64,000 nucleotides of DNA from Chromobotia macracanthus (taxonomy: Eukaryota > Chordata > Actinopteri > Cypriniformes > Botiidae): contig JAZGTH010000075.1 of assembly GCA_036877525.1 (NCBI GenBank), positions 3,164,501 to 3,228,500 on the forward strand, written 5' to 3'. The translations under genes were made by a program, and so were the position numbers. Shown piece by piece: positions 27,201 through 39,200 of the stretch (position 1 is its first letter; each line of letters starts with the position of its first letter). The notes below the pieces were generated by a model, which was given only the letters and a program-made list of their open reading frames with translations, searched no databases and was not told where the DNA came from.

Positions 27201-30200
27201 GTAACCTCTGTGTTTACAGATGGGCCCCGGCCCTCACAGAGGGAGATCATCTCACTCAGGGCCTTCATGCTGTTGTTTCTCAAACAACTCATTCTCAAGG
27301 TAAGCTGCATCTCGACTCTGCATTTACTATCATTCTTGTGTAGTAACCGTAGTAACTGTGGTATCTGATATCAGACGAGATTAGATCTGATAAGCTCTTA
27401 GAAATGTAAGGTTGTGTATGAAGTGCTGTGGTGCAGTGGTTGAAGATCAGGGCTGATTGGAAGGTTGTAGGTTTGAACTTCCATACCACTGTAGATTGTT
27501 CTGGATTACAGTGTCTACTGTACTAAAAAACAATAGGGATAATTAATAAATAATGATAATTAATGCATTTAAATGCTGAGAAATGTGAATAAAAGCTCAT
27601 AAGAGTCAAGGCCTGTGCTCTCGTTAATGGGAAAAGTGAGTGTTTATTAGCACTGCTCGAGGCAGACAGTTCACGCTGCTTTCCTAATAATAAGAAGACG
27701 CTTGTTAAAGTCAGGACTCTGGTTCACTGTGAACAGTAATTTAAGGGAAATACAAACTGCCTCGCTGAATTTGAACTGCTTGTTTGTTTTTTCTGTTTTG
27801 ATTGTTTTGTCCTAATAATTCACAAGTTGTCAGAATGCTGATAGCAACAGCAGCATTTAACAGAGACATGTTGAGAAATATCACAGTTCAACTAATGATT
27901 TTAGGTTGTGCAAATGTTTCCCTAATGTTTCCATTAAGCAAAAACATACTAATGTTTTTGTTCTGGGAATGTTCAGAAAACGTCCAGTTTTTTTAGACGT
28001 TGTATTACCGTTATTGCTTGAATACGTTATTGTATTGTTATTGCAACGTTTTAAAAGTGTTCCACTAACAACTTGGGGGTTGGGATAATGGGATAATGCT
28101 ACTTAGCAGTTTGTTGTACTAAAGCATTTGCTGTATTATTTTTCTCTGTTTTGGTTTGTCAGGATCGAGGAATTAAGGAAGATGAGCTGCAGAGTATTCT
28201 GAACTATCTGCTGACCCTGCATGAGGTACATCTGCAGTATTATCTCAGTCAATCCTTTCAATCTCTTGAGAACAGTGATTCTCAACCAGTGGGCCGGGGC
28301 CCGCTAGGGGCCTCAACAAACTCCCTCAACAAGGGTGCCTCAAGACAAAACAAGTATTTAAATAAGCTAAAACAACTAAAAATCAAGATTTTGCTTCTTG
28401 TTTGGTAAGTTTTATTATAAATACACATCTTTCTAGTTATGCCCAGCTCTAGAATATTTATTGGATAGAAACTGTGAGTTGGGGGGGTTTCTTCAAATAT
28501 TGTAGTGGACAGCTGTGGGGGTCCAAAAGGTTGAGATCTTCTGCTTTAGAAGAAGAATTTGAATGCAGCGGATGATGTTCGGTTTCACTCTGTTCAGGAT
28601 GAGAACCTCCATGATGTTCTTCAGCTGCTGGTGGCCCTCATGTCTGAGCACCCGGCCTCCATGATCCCTGCCTTTGACCAGAGGAACGGCATCAGGTGAG
28701 ATCAACCACACACACTTTCTTCAGTCACATTTCATTATATTTCCTCTTGTCTTCTGTGATGGAGTTTGCCAACATGATACAGTCATGAATTATTCAGAAG
28801 ACTCGACACAAGAGTTGTGGTGATATTTCCATTTTTATTTATTTTTTTGACAAGTGGGATCAAACCTGAAATACAGATGGATTTATCTTGGGTTTGGCTG
28901 TGAATAGCTGATATGTTTTGATGAACATCTTTAGAGCAGTTTACAGTGCCAAAACCTCTAATGTATCGCTTTTTGTAGCATTTTATAATTTTGTTGTAGC
29001 ACGAACCACATAATATACTTCAGTGTGGTACTTTTCATTACTCATAAAGACACTGTATCTGTTAAAGGCAGGAGAGGCAATTTTTGCATAAATGTTTTTG
29101 CTAAGCTGGTTGAAAGTTTCTTCATATCTTGATAGCGATCAATAAGTAAAGTGGTATAAATATATTTATATAAATACATATAATCTGTGGAAGGCACAGA
29201 ACTGTTTTATGTTCGTCCAATCATTGCATTTGAGGAGCTCTCTGACCGGAGGCTATTGCTAGCCTTTGTAAAATTGCCTGCCCTACCTTTACCAGTGAAT
29301 TAATTTCCCTCTTTAACCCATATTTGGTCATTTCATCGAATTTCTTTCTAGGGTCGTGTACAAACTGTTGGCTTGTAAAAGTGAGAGTATTCGAGTTCAA
29401 GCTCTGAAGGTCTTGGCATATTTCCTCAAACACTTGGGCCACAAGTGAGTAAATCAGCTCCTCACACTCCAAGAAATGTTTTTTTTTGTAGTTCTGTGAT
29501 GTGAGTCTTCAGGGGATGGTATGTTTTTCCTCCCCCTTTCCAAGGTGAGTTTTGTGGCCATGTGAGGACAATGTCCTTATTTTTATGAAAATTTCCAAGT
29601 TCTTCTGCCTGTGTGAAGTAATCCCTAGATGGCTTCAGAGCTTTTGGGTTGTTATGAAAGAGAAGGCGCCTATATTGAGCTACGTGCTCTCTCCAAAAGC
29701 TTTACTCTATCTCTCCGCTAATATTTGTGTGTGATATATCTTATATTTGCATTTCTGAGCATGCATTTGAGGATAAGCACATGATAAGGCCATCATGATT
29801 GTCTTTAGAACTTCAGAAGTCTATTAACATTTGCGGAGTTGCACTGCTGTTAGCCTGAAGCGCGCATAAAACCCACATTTGCTTTTCGTCACCATTAGCG
29901 TGTCCTCCATCAAGCGACTCCGTTCTGCATGCTCAGAGGTGCTTTAAAACCTATTCATGGCCAGCTTGTCATTTGCTGTATGACCCCGTTTTTCCTAAAC
30001 GGCCTGTATCTGCTTTCAGACAGAGCTGCGGTTAGGAAACATCGCATTCTGACAGTTTTCCAGCGTGATGCATTTTTGCGTCGTTTATGACTGTGAAAAG
30101 TTGGGCACTTCTGGAGTCTGTAGAGGCGGCTTCGTTATTCTGTGTGCAGAGCTGAAGGTTCCTGACACCTCGCAGAAAGGTGTCAAGCTCCGTCGCAGTC

Positions 30201-33200
30201 CACGCTTGATCCCGCTAGCTTGACGTTATGTGCATAAAGAGTATGAAAGTTAGCAGTGGAACAACATTCCCTGCGTCTGTGTGTCTTTTCACAGGAGGAA
30301 GGTGGAAATAATGCACACAAACAGTCTCTTCACGCTGCTCGGCGAGAGACTCATGCTGCACTCCAACACACTGTCAGTTACTACATACAACACACTCTAT
30401 GAGGTAATTAAATCAACTGATAGTCTAGTCCTGGATTTGGATGTTTAATGTTTTTGTTACTTAATGGAAATGTTAGGGAAACGTTCTTACAATCTAAAAC
30501 TGTTAGCTTGGTAGTGTGCACATCATGTGTCCAACCCCACAGAATAACGTCTTACGTTAATGTAAGTCTTGTGTTTATTATAAATTGTTTTATGGAAACT
30601 TATTTGAACTCTTATTAGTTTTTTGTCTTTAAGATCAACGATCTGTGACCCAAACATTTTCATGAACTGAATCTGAATCGGTTTGTGTAATTGTTCAGGT
30701 GAAAGAGTCTTCATGATGAGTGATGTATGTTGTATCTGTATGTGAGTGTCCATGAGTCTCATCTAATCTGTTTCCTGTCTAGATCCTGACAGAGCAGGTG
30801 TGCACACAGGTCATTCATAAGCCTCATCCTGAACCCGATTCCACCGTGAAGATCCAAAACCCAAGTAAACTCTTGACTTCATTTGTTAGTCCAGTGCCAA
30901 CGTGTTTTTACACTGACCTTTTGTTGTGATCATGAGTTTTGTCTTTCTGTAAAAACATCCTTTACTCTTAATTGAATTTAACCATGTCACATTCATTCAT
31001 TTGTCCACTGTACTACGACATAATTTTAGTCAAAGAAAGTAACATTTTACAGTACAATTACACAAAAAAGTTGAGGTTTGCTCCTGAAATAATACCATAC
31101 AATATAGATGATAGTGTTTTAATTTATGCGGTCTTATTATTTATGCCAATTTTGGTGAACCTGCTTCTGTCAGTCAGACAAATCTCTTCTGTGATTGGCT
31201 GTGTTATTAACAGCTGTGTTTCTATTGGTTGTCCTCAGTGATTCTGAAGGTGGTGGCCACACTGTTGAAGAACTCCACGCCCAGCGCGGACCTGATGGAG
31301 GTGCGGCGTCTGTTCCTCTCAGACATGATCAAGCTCTTCAGCAGCAGTCGTGAGAACAGACGGTGAGGGGCGCTTGTCTCCTCCTCTTCCTCTCTCCCCT
31401 CGTCCCCATGACAGCAATTAACCGCCTGCTGAATGAATCATTAAAGGCAGCAGAAGAAGAGTGACGTTGTTCTCTCTTGTTGTTGAGTTTAGTAGATGCC
31501 AAAATGGTACTAAATAATTCTCAGATTATTCCCTGCATGTTTTTCTCTCAGCAGATGTTTCAGTGACACACACACACAAGCCTGCAACAATTTCACTGCT
31601 GTTTTTGGCTGTTGATGTTTTACTGCACAGCTGTATGTAGTCCGCTGCCCAGCGATCAGCTCACAATGTTCCTAGAACATTCGAAATGATATTTTTAGGG
31701 AAATATTTTTACAACCTAAAATTGTGCGCTGGGTGTCCTTCCCGCTGTCACAGTTTGAGCAATCAGTCAGCTGTCCAGTCTTAATGGCCTGTTATTTTTC
31801 ATCATTGCAATCATAACATTTCAGAGTGCATTTGAAAGTCAAACAGAAGAAGCGTTTTAATGTGATGAAGTCTCTGAAGTGTCTGTAAACTGTCCAGCAG
31901 TGTTGAAGACGTAACAACAAACAGCAACACTGCTAACATCAGTTGTGTCATGCAGCAGTGTGACGGTGCTGTTTCATACACAGTAACAGGTTACTAATTC
32001 TGATGTAAAAACTCACTGTACACTGCTGGAGTAATGTCACAGTGTTGTGCACACACACTGAGGCAATAAAGCAACAGTCATCCAAAATGTTCTCTCTCTC
32101 CCCTCACTCTCTCTTGCTCTCTCTCTCTCCCCTCACTCTCTCTTGCTCTCTCTCCCCTCACTCTGTCTTGCTCCTCTCACTCTGTCTTGCTCTCTCTCTC
32201 TCCCCTCACTCTCTCTTGCTCTCTCTCTCTCCCCTCACTCTCTCTTGCTCTCTCTCCCCTCACTCTGTCTTGCTCCTCTCACTCTGTCTTGCTCTCTCTC
32301 TCTCCCCTCACTCTGTCTTGCTCTCTCTCTCCTCTCACTCTGTCTTGCTCTCTCTCTCCTCTCACTCTGTCTTGCTCTCTCTCTCCTCTCACTCTGTCTT
32401 GCTCTCTCTCTTCCTCTCACTCTGTCTTGCTCTCTCTCTCTCCTCTCACTCTGTCTTGCTCTCTCTCTCTCCTCTCACTCTGTCTTGCTCTCTCTCTCCC
32501 CTCACTCTGTCTTGCTCCTCTCACTCTGTCTTGCTCTCTCTCTCCTCTCACTCTGTCTTGCTCTCTCTCTCCCCTCACTCTGTCTTGCTCCTCTCACTCT
32601 GTCTTGCTCTCTCTCTCCCCTCACTCTGTCTTGCTCGCTCTCTCTCCCCTCACTCTGTCTTGCTCTCTCTCTCCTCTCACTCTGTCTTGCTCTCTCTCTC
32701 CTCTCACTCTGTCTTGCTCTCTCTCTCCTCTCACTCTGTCTTGCTCTCTCTCTCCTCTCACTCTGTCTTGCTCTCTCTCTCTCCTCTCACTCTGTCTTGC
32801 CTCTCTCCTCCTCTCACTCTGTCTTGCTCTCTCTCTCCTCTCACTCTGTCTTGCTCGCTCTCTCTCCCCTCACTCTGTCTTGCTCGCTCTCTCTCCCCTC
32901 ACTCTGTCTTGCTCGCTCTCTCTCCCCTCACTCTGTCTTGCTCTCTCTCTCCTCTCACTCTGTCTTGCTCTCTCTCTCCTCTCACTCTGTCTTGCTCTCT
33001 CTCTCTCCTCTCACTCTGTCTTGCTCTCTCTCTCCCCTCACTCTGTCTTGCTCTCTCTCTCTCCTCTCACTCTGTCTTGCTCTCTCTCTCCCCTCACTCT
33101 CTCTTGCTCTCTCTCTCTCCCCTCACTCTCTCTTGTTCTCTCTCTCTCCCCTCACTCTCTCTTGCTCTCTCTCTCTCCCCTCACTCTGTCTTGCTCTCTC

Positions 33201-36200
33201 TCTCTCCCCTCACTCTCTCTTGCTCTCTCTCCCCTCACTCTCTCTTGTTCTCTCTCTCTCCCCTCTCTCTCTTCTCCTCTCTCGCTCATATGAATCATCT
33301 GGAAGGCTGATTCATCTGCTCGTCCCTGCTAGTACATTTTTTGTAGTTCTATTAAAAATATATATACTTATTACTGTCATTTTACAAAATAATTTAATAT
33401 TTAGTCAACTTCTGCTGTTTTTAAGTGAGTTACGTGCATTTTTGTCATTGCATACGTGCAATTTTGTATTTTATGGTCATTTGATCGATTACTTCGATTA
33501 CTGCAGTGTTTCTTACTGTTTCAAAGGGTTGCATGACTAGCTGCTTTATGAACACTAGCTCATAGCTTGACAAGCTATATTTATACACTAACCAAACTAA
33601 CCAAACCAAACCAAACATCCTCACTGCAAGATTACAACACAAAATTCCTTTCAGCTTGGGCAAATATCCATTTATTACCCACAATGCACTGGGAGAAAAA
33701 TGACTGAGTTTAACACTGTGCTTCAGGTGTTATTGAGATAACTGCCAGTCATTCTTTGTGTTACTTTATTGATCTGAAGTTTAGCGTTCGAGGTTGGAGC
33801 TGAAATTGCTTTGTGTTGTTTGTTGCTTTGTGAATGAGGTGACACTTTTGAGTGCTTGAGGGTGTTGGTGAGGGGGGATCTTACACGGGTGACTGCCGTG
33901 GGCTTTAATCCTTCTTGTGTTTGTGTGACAGGTGTCTCCTGCAGTGCTCCGTGTGGCAGGACTGGATGTTCTCTCTCAGCTACATTAACCCGAAGAACTC
34001 AGAGGAGCAGAAGATTACTGAGATGGTCTACAACATCTTTCGGATTCTTCTGTATCATGCTATTAAGCACGAGTGGGGGGGCTGGCGCGTGTGGGTGGAT
34101 ACGCTCTCCATAGCTCACTCCAAAGTAAATGGCCAGTTCTCATCAGCGCTGAATGGATAGTGCTAGATTTTGAGTTTTCACTGATTCTGATGTTTGGAGA
34201 GCAGGATGGCTGATAGATGATCTGATGCAGATATATGCGTACACAATACTTTATACAAATGCACATTTATTTATTAAGATATTGTTGAGAATTGTTTGTT
34301 TTTTGTCTTGTCATCATGATTAGATCTGAATGTTCCTTGCATGTTTTTAAAACGTTCCACTAATAATTTTAGAATAACATTTTTGGAACATTGGTCAATG
34401 ACATGTGTTGACAAAACATTACTGCAAGAACAATTTGATCCTTTTGAGAGAGTGTTGATCTAAATGTTAGTTAATGTTAGTTAATGGTAGTAATGTTAAC
34501 ATCTGAGAAAGGTTCTGCCACCCCTCTTTGTTTGGCAGGTGACGTATGAAGCCCACAAAGAATATTTAGCCAAAATGTATGAGGAGTACCAGCGGCAGGA
34601 AGAGGAGAACATTAAGAAAGGGAAGAAGGGGCTTGTCAGCACCATCTCTGGGCTTTCTGCCCAGCCGTCAGCTATCAAAGATGCTCTGGGGCTTGACCCA
34701 GATTCCCAGACCCAAACCCCTGAGAGTGAAGCAGACGAGCCCGAGTCCACAGAACCTGCGAGGAATCTCTTGTCTGAAGCTAAGAGTTTGGATGAGGAGA
34801 ATTCGGCGTCAGGTGTGTGCATGGAAGTTCATGATCTTCTGGTAGACATAAAGGCGGAGAAGGTTGAAGCCACAGAGGTGAAGATGGACGACATGGACCT
34901 TCACGGAAGTTTGGTGCAGGTGGACTGTCTCCTGGATAATGTCTACTCAGCTGCGGTGGAGAAGCTAAACAGCAGCGTGAACAGCGTTCTGGTGCCTCAG
35001 ACCAGCTTAGAAGACAAAACCGCAGGTCCTCTTATAACCCTGGCTGATGAAAAAGATGCCATTTCCAGCAGCAACACTTTCCTCTTTGGCACAATGACGA
35101 CCAGCTCGGGTGAAAACCTCTTGCCTGAAATGGGACTGTCAGAACGTTTTTCACTCTCAGGAGTGGAACCTCAGGTCCACACCAGCTCCAGCGACCTCGG
35201 GCTTCTGGCTGGCATGGCAAAGAACTCCAAAGAGTTGGACACCACCCCAATAGCTTTGGAGGAAGATAGCTTTAAGCTGCAGCCTGCTTTGAGCAGATTT
35301 GGCGTCTCTGAAGGGGAAAACCTCTCAAAATGCCCAGGGCAGATAGAGCCAGTGGCAGTAGAACTGGAAGCAGAGGTTCCTGGCTCAAAGAGCCGTGCAG
35401 ATGTTACCAGCAGCACATCAGACACAGAGAAATCAGATGATGGCAAACACAAAGAGATGAAGAAGATTCAGACCACTGCAACAACACAGGTGTGTGTGAC
35501 ACAGTAAAATGTTTATTGTTTTTGACAAAGGCTATTCACTTGTGCAGAAAAAGTCCAGTAACACTCTTATGAAACCTTTCAGTTTTGACCTACTTTTTGT
35601 CTTTAACATTCCTGTATGCTCGTCATACTGTACCTACATCACATTTATTTGTATTTACTTATACGAAAATTAGTTTAACCTATTGAAACATGTTTAAGTT
35701 ACTGTTAGGGCTGGAATGAAGAATAAATTCACAGTTTTTTGGGAAGTCCACCGAATTGTTTAATGTGAACGGAATTCAAAGAAGTTTTGTATTGACTCTG
35801 GTGGAAGCTTTGACATCTTCATGTCTGCCAAGCTTCTGAGGTGCTATGTGATATTTTGAGAGCTCTAACAGAAGATGCGTTCTGCAGTTTGGCAGAAGCA
35901 GCTTGAAACAAAACTTGCCTGAAGAAAATGTCAGGATTCAGTACCTCCTGCTGCATTTCTTTACTGCTGACTTTTAAGAGCACGAAGGTCTGTAAAGATG
36001 TTTGCAGTCTATAAAGGATTTCTGTAACTCTTGCTACAGGATATAAGAGCAGATTTAGTACTTTTCTACATTTAACATTATTATACCTGTTGAAACCATC
36101 AGTTTTTGGTGTCTAATGCTTTTGAAGTATGAGGTGTGTTATACAGCGTTCATGTCATGTTGGTTTTACTGTAAATACCAGATGACAGCTTGGAGATTCT

Positions 36201-39200
36201 GCTGTGAGCCGCTCACGTCCTCAGAAATAATTCATTTCTATGGCAACGCTCACTGCTTTGTTGTTGATGACAGCAAAATACTTTATTAGTACATGAAATA
36301 CTTAAGAACAAAAACATTCACCTGCTAATACTAGTTAAAAAACTGTCAAGTCATAAAGAACTGTGTATCTTACTACCTTTAAATGTTGAGGTTGCTGTCA
36401 TATTGTTTCCAAGGTTATTATAGTTTACTAAAACTAAAACTGTTCACACATTTCTGTTACCTAAAATCAAATATAGGCATAAATATTTTTTGCAAAACTT
36501 AACCTTAAGTGAAAATTAGAAATGCTGTCTTAGTAATACATTTCATTTTTTTAACTGAACTCAAGTAAATTAAACGTATATAGCAATGTTAAAAACTCAG
36601 CTTTGATTGGTTCTTTATGCATGACGTCACAATAGGCAATTGACGCACATGTGCGGTTTTAATGCGTTTATGATGAAGAGAAACTGTTGCTCTGGAGCTC
36701 ATCTTTTCTCCATTGCTTCCAGACCCTGCACAGTCGTTCGGGGAATCATCTGGGCAGAGATCTGCGGGTGGATCTGGGCTTCAGAGTCACACCGATGACG
36801 GAAGAGCAGCGGCGACAGTTCAGTCCCGGGCCCCGCACCGCCATGTTCCGCATTCCCGAGTTCAAGTGGTCGGCCGTGCACCAGCGCCTGCTGACCGACC
36901 TGCTGTTCGCCCTCGAGTCTGATGTGCACGTCTGGAGAAGGTCAGCGGCTACTGGACTCACAAAGTCCTTTAAAACATGTTGCATTGTCTCAAGTGCAGT
37001 AACAGTGCACCCAAAATGTTGAGTCTTCATCACCTCTTTCTTGCCTCCTCAGTCATTCAACAAAATCTGTGATGGACTTTGTGAACAGCAATGAGAACAT
37101 CATCTTCGTACACAACACCACACACCTGATCTCACAGATGGTGGATAACATCATCATCGCCTGTGGAGGAATTCTGCCCCTGCTGTCCGCCGCCACCTCT
37201 CCGTCTGTAAGCTTGATGAAACTGACACCCAGAGGCCTCAATGTGTTACTACAAGCTCATCTGTTAAAATACAGACGACCATTGATTCTGCTGTATGCTT
37301 CTGTTCTGTATTGTGTGTGTGTTTTAACGATGTTTTTCTCATTTGCTTTTTCATTTGTTTGTTTATGCAAAGAGCGCCAAGGTTAGTACCTGTATATTTG
37401 GATAGTTGTGTGGTTCATTATCATTTGCTTTCGTTTAAGGATATACATTTTTATAGCTCAGACTGTGTTCTGCTTATTTGTTTGTGCTTTTTAGTTTTGT
37501 ACATTTTCATAGAAATTGCCATCGAAAATGCATGTGCATTTGCTATGCAAACTTTATATGCAATGATATATTCTGAGCAGATCTAAAATACAGCAGTTTT
37601 GTTTTTCTATTTTTTTCTTTAATACAAGAACAAATATGACACTGTTAATATTTCTCTTTGCAAATATGTTGTCTTTTGCAGTTAATTAATCTATAAGTGT
37701 TCAGCAGTCTTCAAACTATTTTTAGACGGGAAGATTTGTACTCATTGTTGTGTGGTGACACTCTTAGTTGTTAAATTTCAGTCCTGTCCGTCTTCAAAGG
37801 CTTGAATGCTGGTGGCAGTCCTGCTAATTCATCCTCAGATGTATCTACACAGTTTTGCATGACAGCTGGTCCAGGTTCACAGAATGTGACGTGTTGTGTT
37901 ACATTTACCCAATACACTCCATTCTCTGCCTGAATGTTTCACTTCTGTGTGTTAGTACTGGAGTGATCAGTGTTGTAGCAAATAAATGTTTCGATTAAGT
38001 AACAAAAATGTTATTTTTAATGCTCTAGGAACGTTCAAAGCATCTAGTTTTTTATTTCGTTTTTTATTTTTTATTGCTTGGTTACAAAAACATTATTCAA
38101 ACAATTTGTTTTAATTCTCTTACATTTTTAAAACTTTGGACAATGACATATGACATTGAAAAAAGTTCTGCCAGCGTTACCGCAAGAACTTTGAGACTTT
38201 GAAAACTTTGATTGAACTTTTAGAGAATGTAAGCCAATGTTCTAAGAACGTTTCCATGTTAGCTGGGATAACGCCGTGACTTCTTGTGATTTTAAGCTTT
38301 CGTGCAGTAATTCTTATGTTCTTGTGTTGTTGTGCATGTCTGTTTCAGACTGAGATGGAAGGCATCGAGGCCACGCAGGGCATGTCTGCTGAGACGGCTG
38401 CGATCTTTCTCACTCGGCTCATGGCGATGGTGGACGTGCTGGTCTTTGGGAGTTCCCTGAACTTCAGTGAGATCGAGGCTGAGAAGAACATGTCCTCAGG
38501 AGGACTCATGAGACAGTGCCTCAGGCTCGGTGTGTGTGTGTATGTGTATGGTTCGGTTATACTTGTGAGAGCCACATTCTCCAGCAGTTCATTTTCTCTC
38601 TCTCTCTCTCTCTCTCTCAGTGTGTTGTGTGGCCGTGAGGAACTGTTTAGAGTGTCGCCAGCGTCAGAGAGACAGAGGTCTGAAGTCCACTTTGTCCGGC
38701 AGTAAATGTCAGGAGGGCCTGCAGAATGTGTCCTCGACTAACAAGGTTTCTACAGTTTCTGCACACACAGTGGCTCTGCATCCAAACATTGCACAGTGTC
38801 TTTATTTCTCTCAATGTTTCAGAGTTAAAGGCAAGGTCACAACGACAAAAACAATGTCGATAAAGTTTTAAATATCATTCTAAATGTAAGAAAATAGCAG
38901 AATCCACACAACAACTATAACAATAATGATGTAGAGGATTGGTAATGTTGGGATCACTTTCAGGGTGTTTTTTTTGATGAACTAGCTGATGAAGGTTGAA
39001 CGATAAAACATGGACAGCCAATCAAAATAACGGGTTCAGGCATTTAGTGCAGTTATGCTCTGTTGGTGTGGATGCTAATAGAGTTCATTAGTTTTAGAGA
39101 TCTGTATAGTTATTGTTCCTGGTGTGAACGGGCCTTAACATGGTAGTATTTTTAGTTTTATACTGCAGTTATATTTTATATTACTTATATGTCATTCCTT

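Larger units (their letters stand above)
23042..27219 (+). other. nbea: nbea intron 13
   Basis: It is 4.2 kb. It starts with a CA-containing repeat, then ACGTT fragments at 23130-23216 and 23822-23878, and a possible AAGCTGCAATC element from 25119. The rest shows nothing I recognise. Confidence 0.75.
27300..28162 (+). other. nbea: nbea intron 14
   Basis: It holds a tRNA-like SINE at 27420-27520 and a partial forward ACGTT element at 27888-28078. Confidence 0.75.
31363..33931 (+). other. nbea: nbea intron 20
   Basis: It is 2.6 kb, almost half of it a pyrimidine minisatellite (32091-33285). A terminal ACGTT fragment lies at 31663-31733. Confidence 0.85.

Noticed and set aside
32042..33540. 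Three overlapping plus-strand open frames of 368-465 codons (Leu/Ser/His repeats)
   Set aside because: They are produced by a 27-bp pyrimidine minisatellite in intron 20. All three frames are open and none has a domain.
34496..35452. Minus-strand and alternate-frame open frames over exon 22
   Set aside because: They are shadows of the 317-codon nbea exon.
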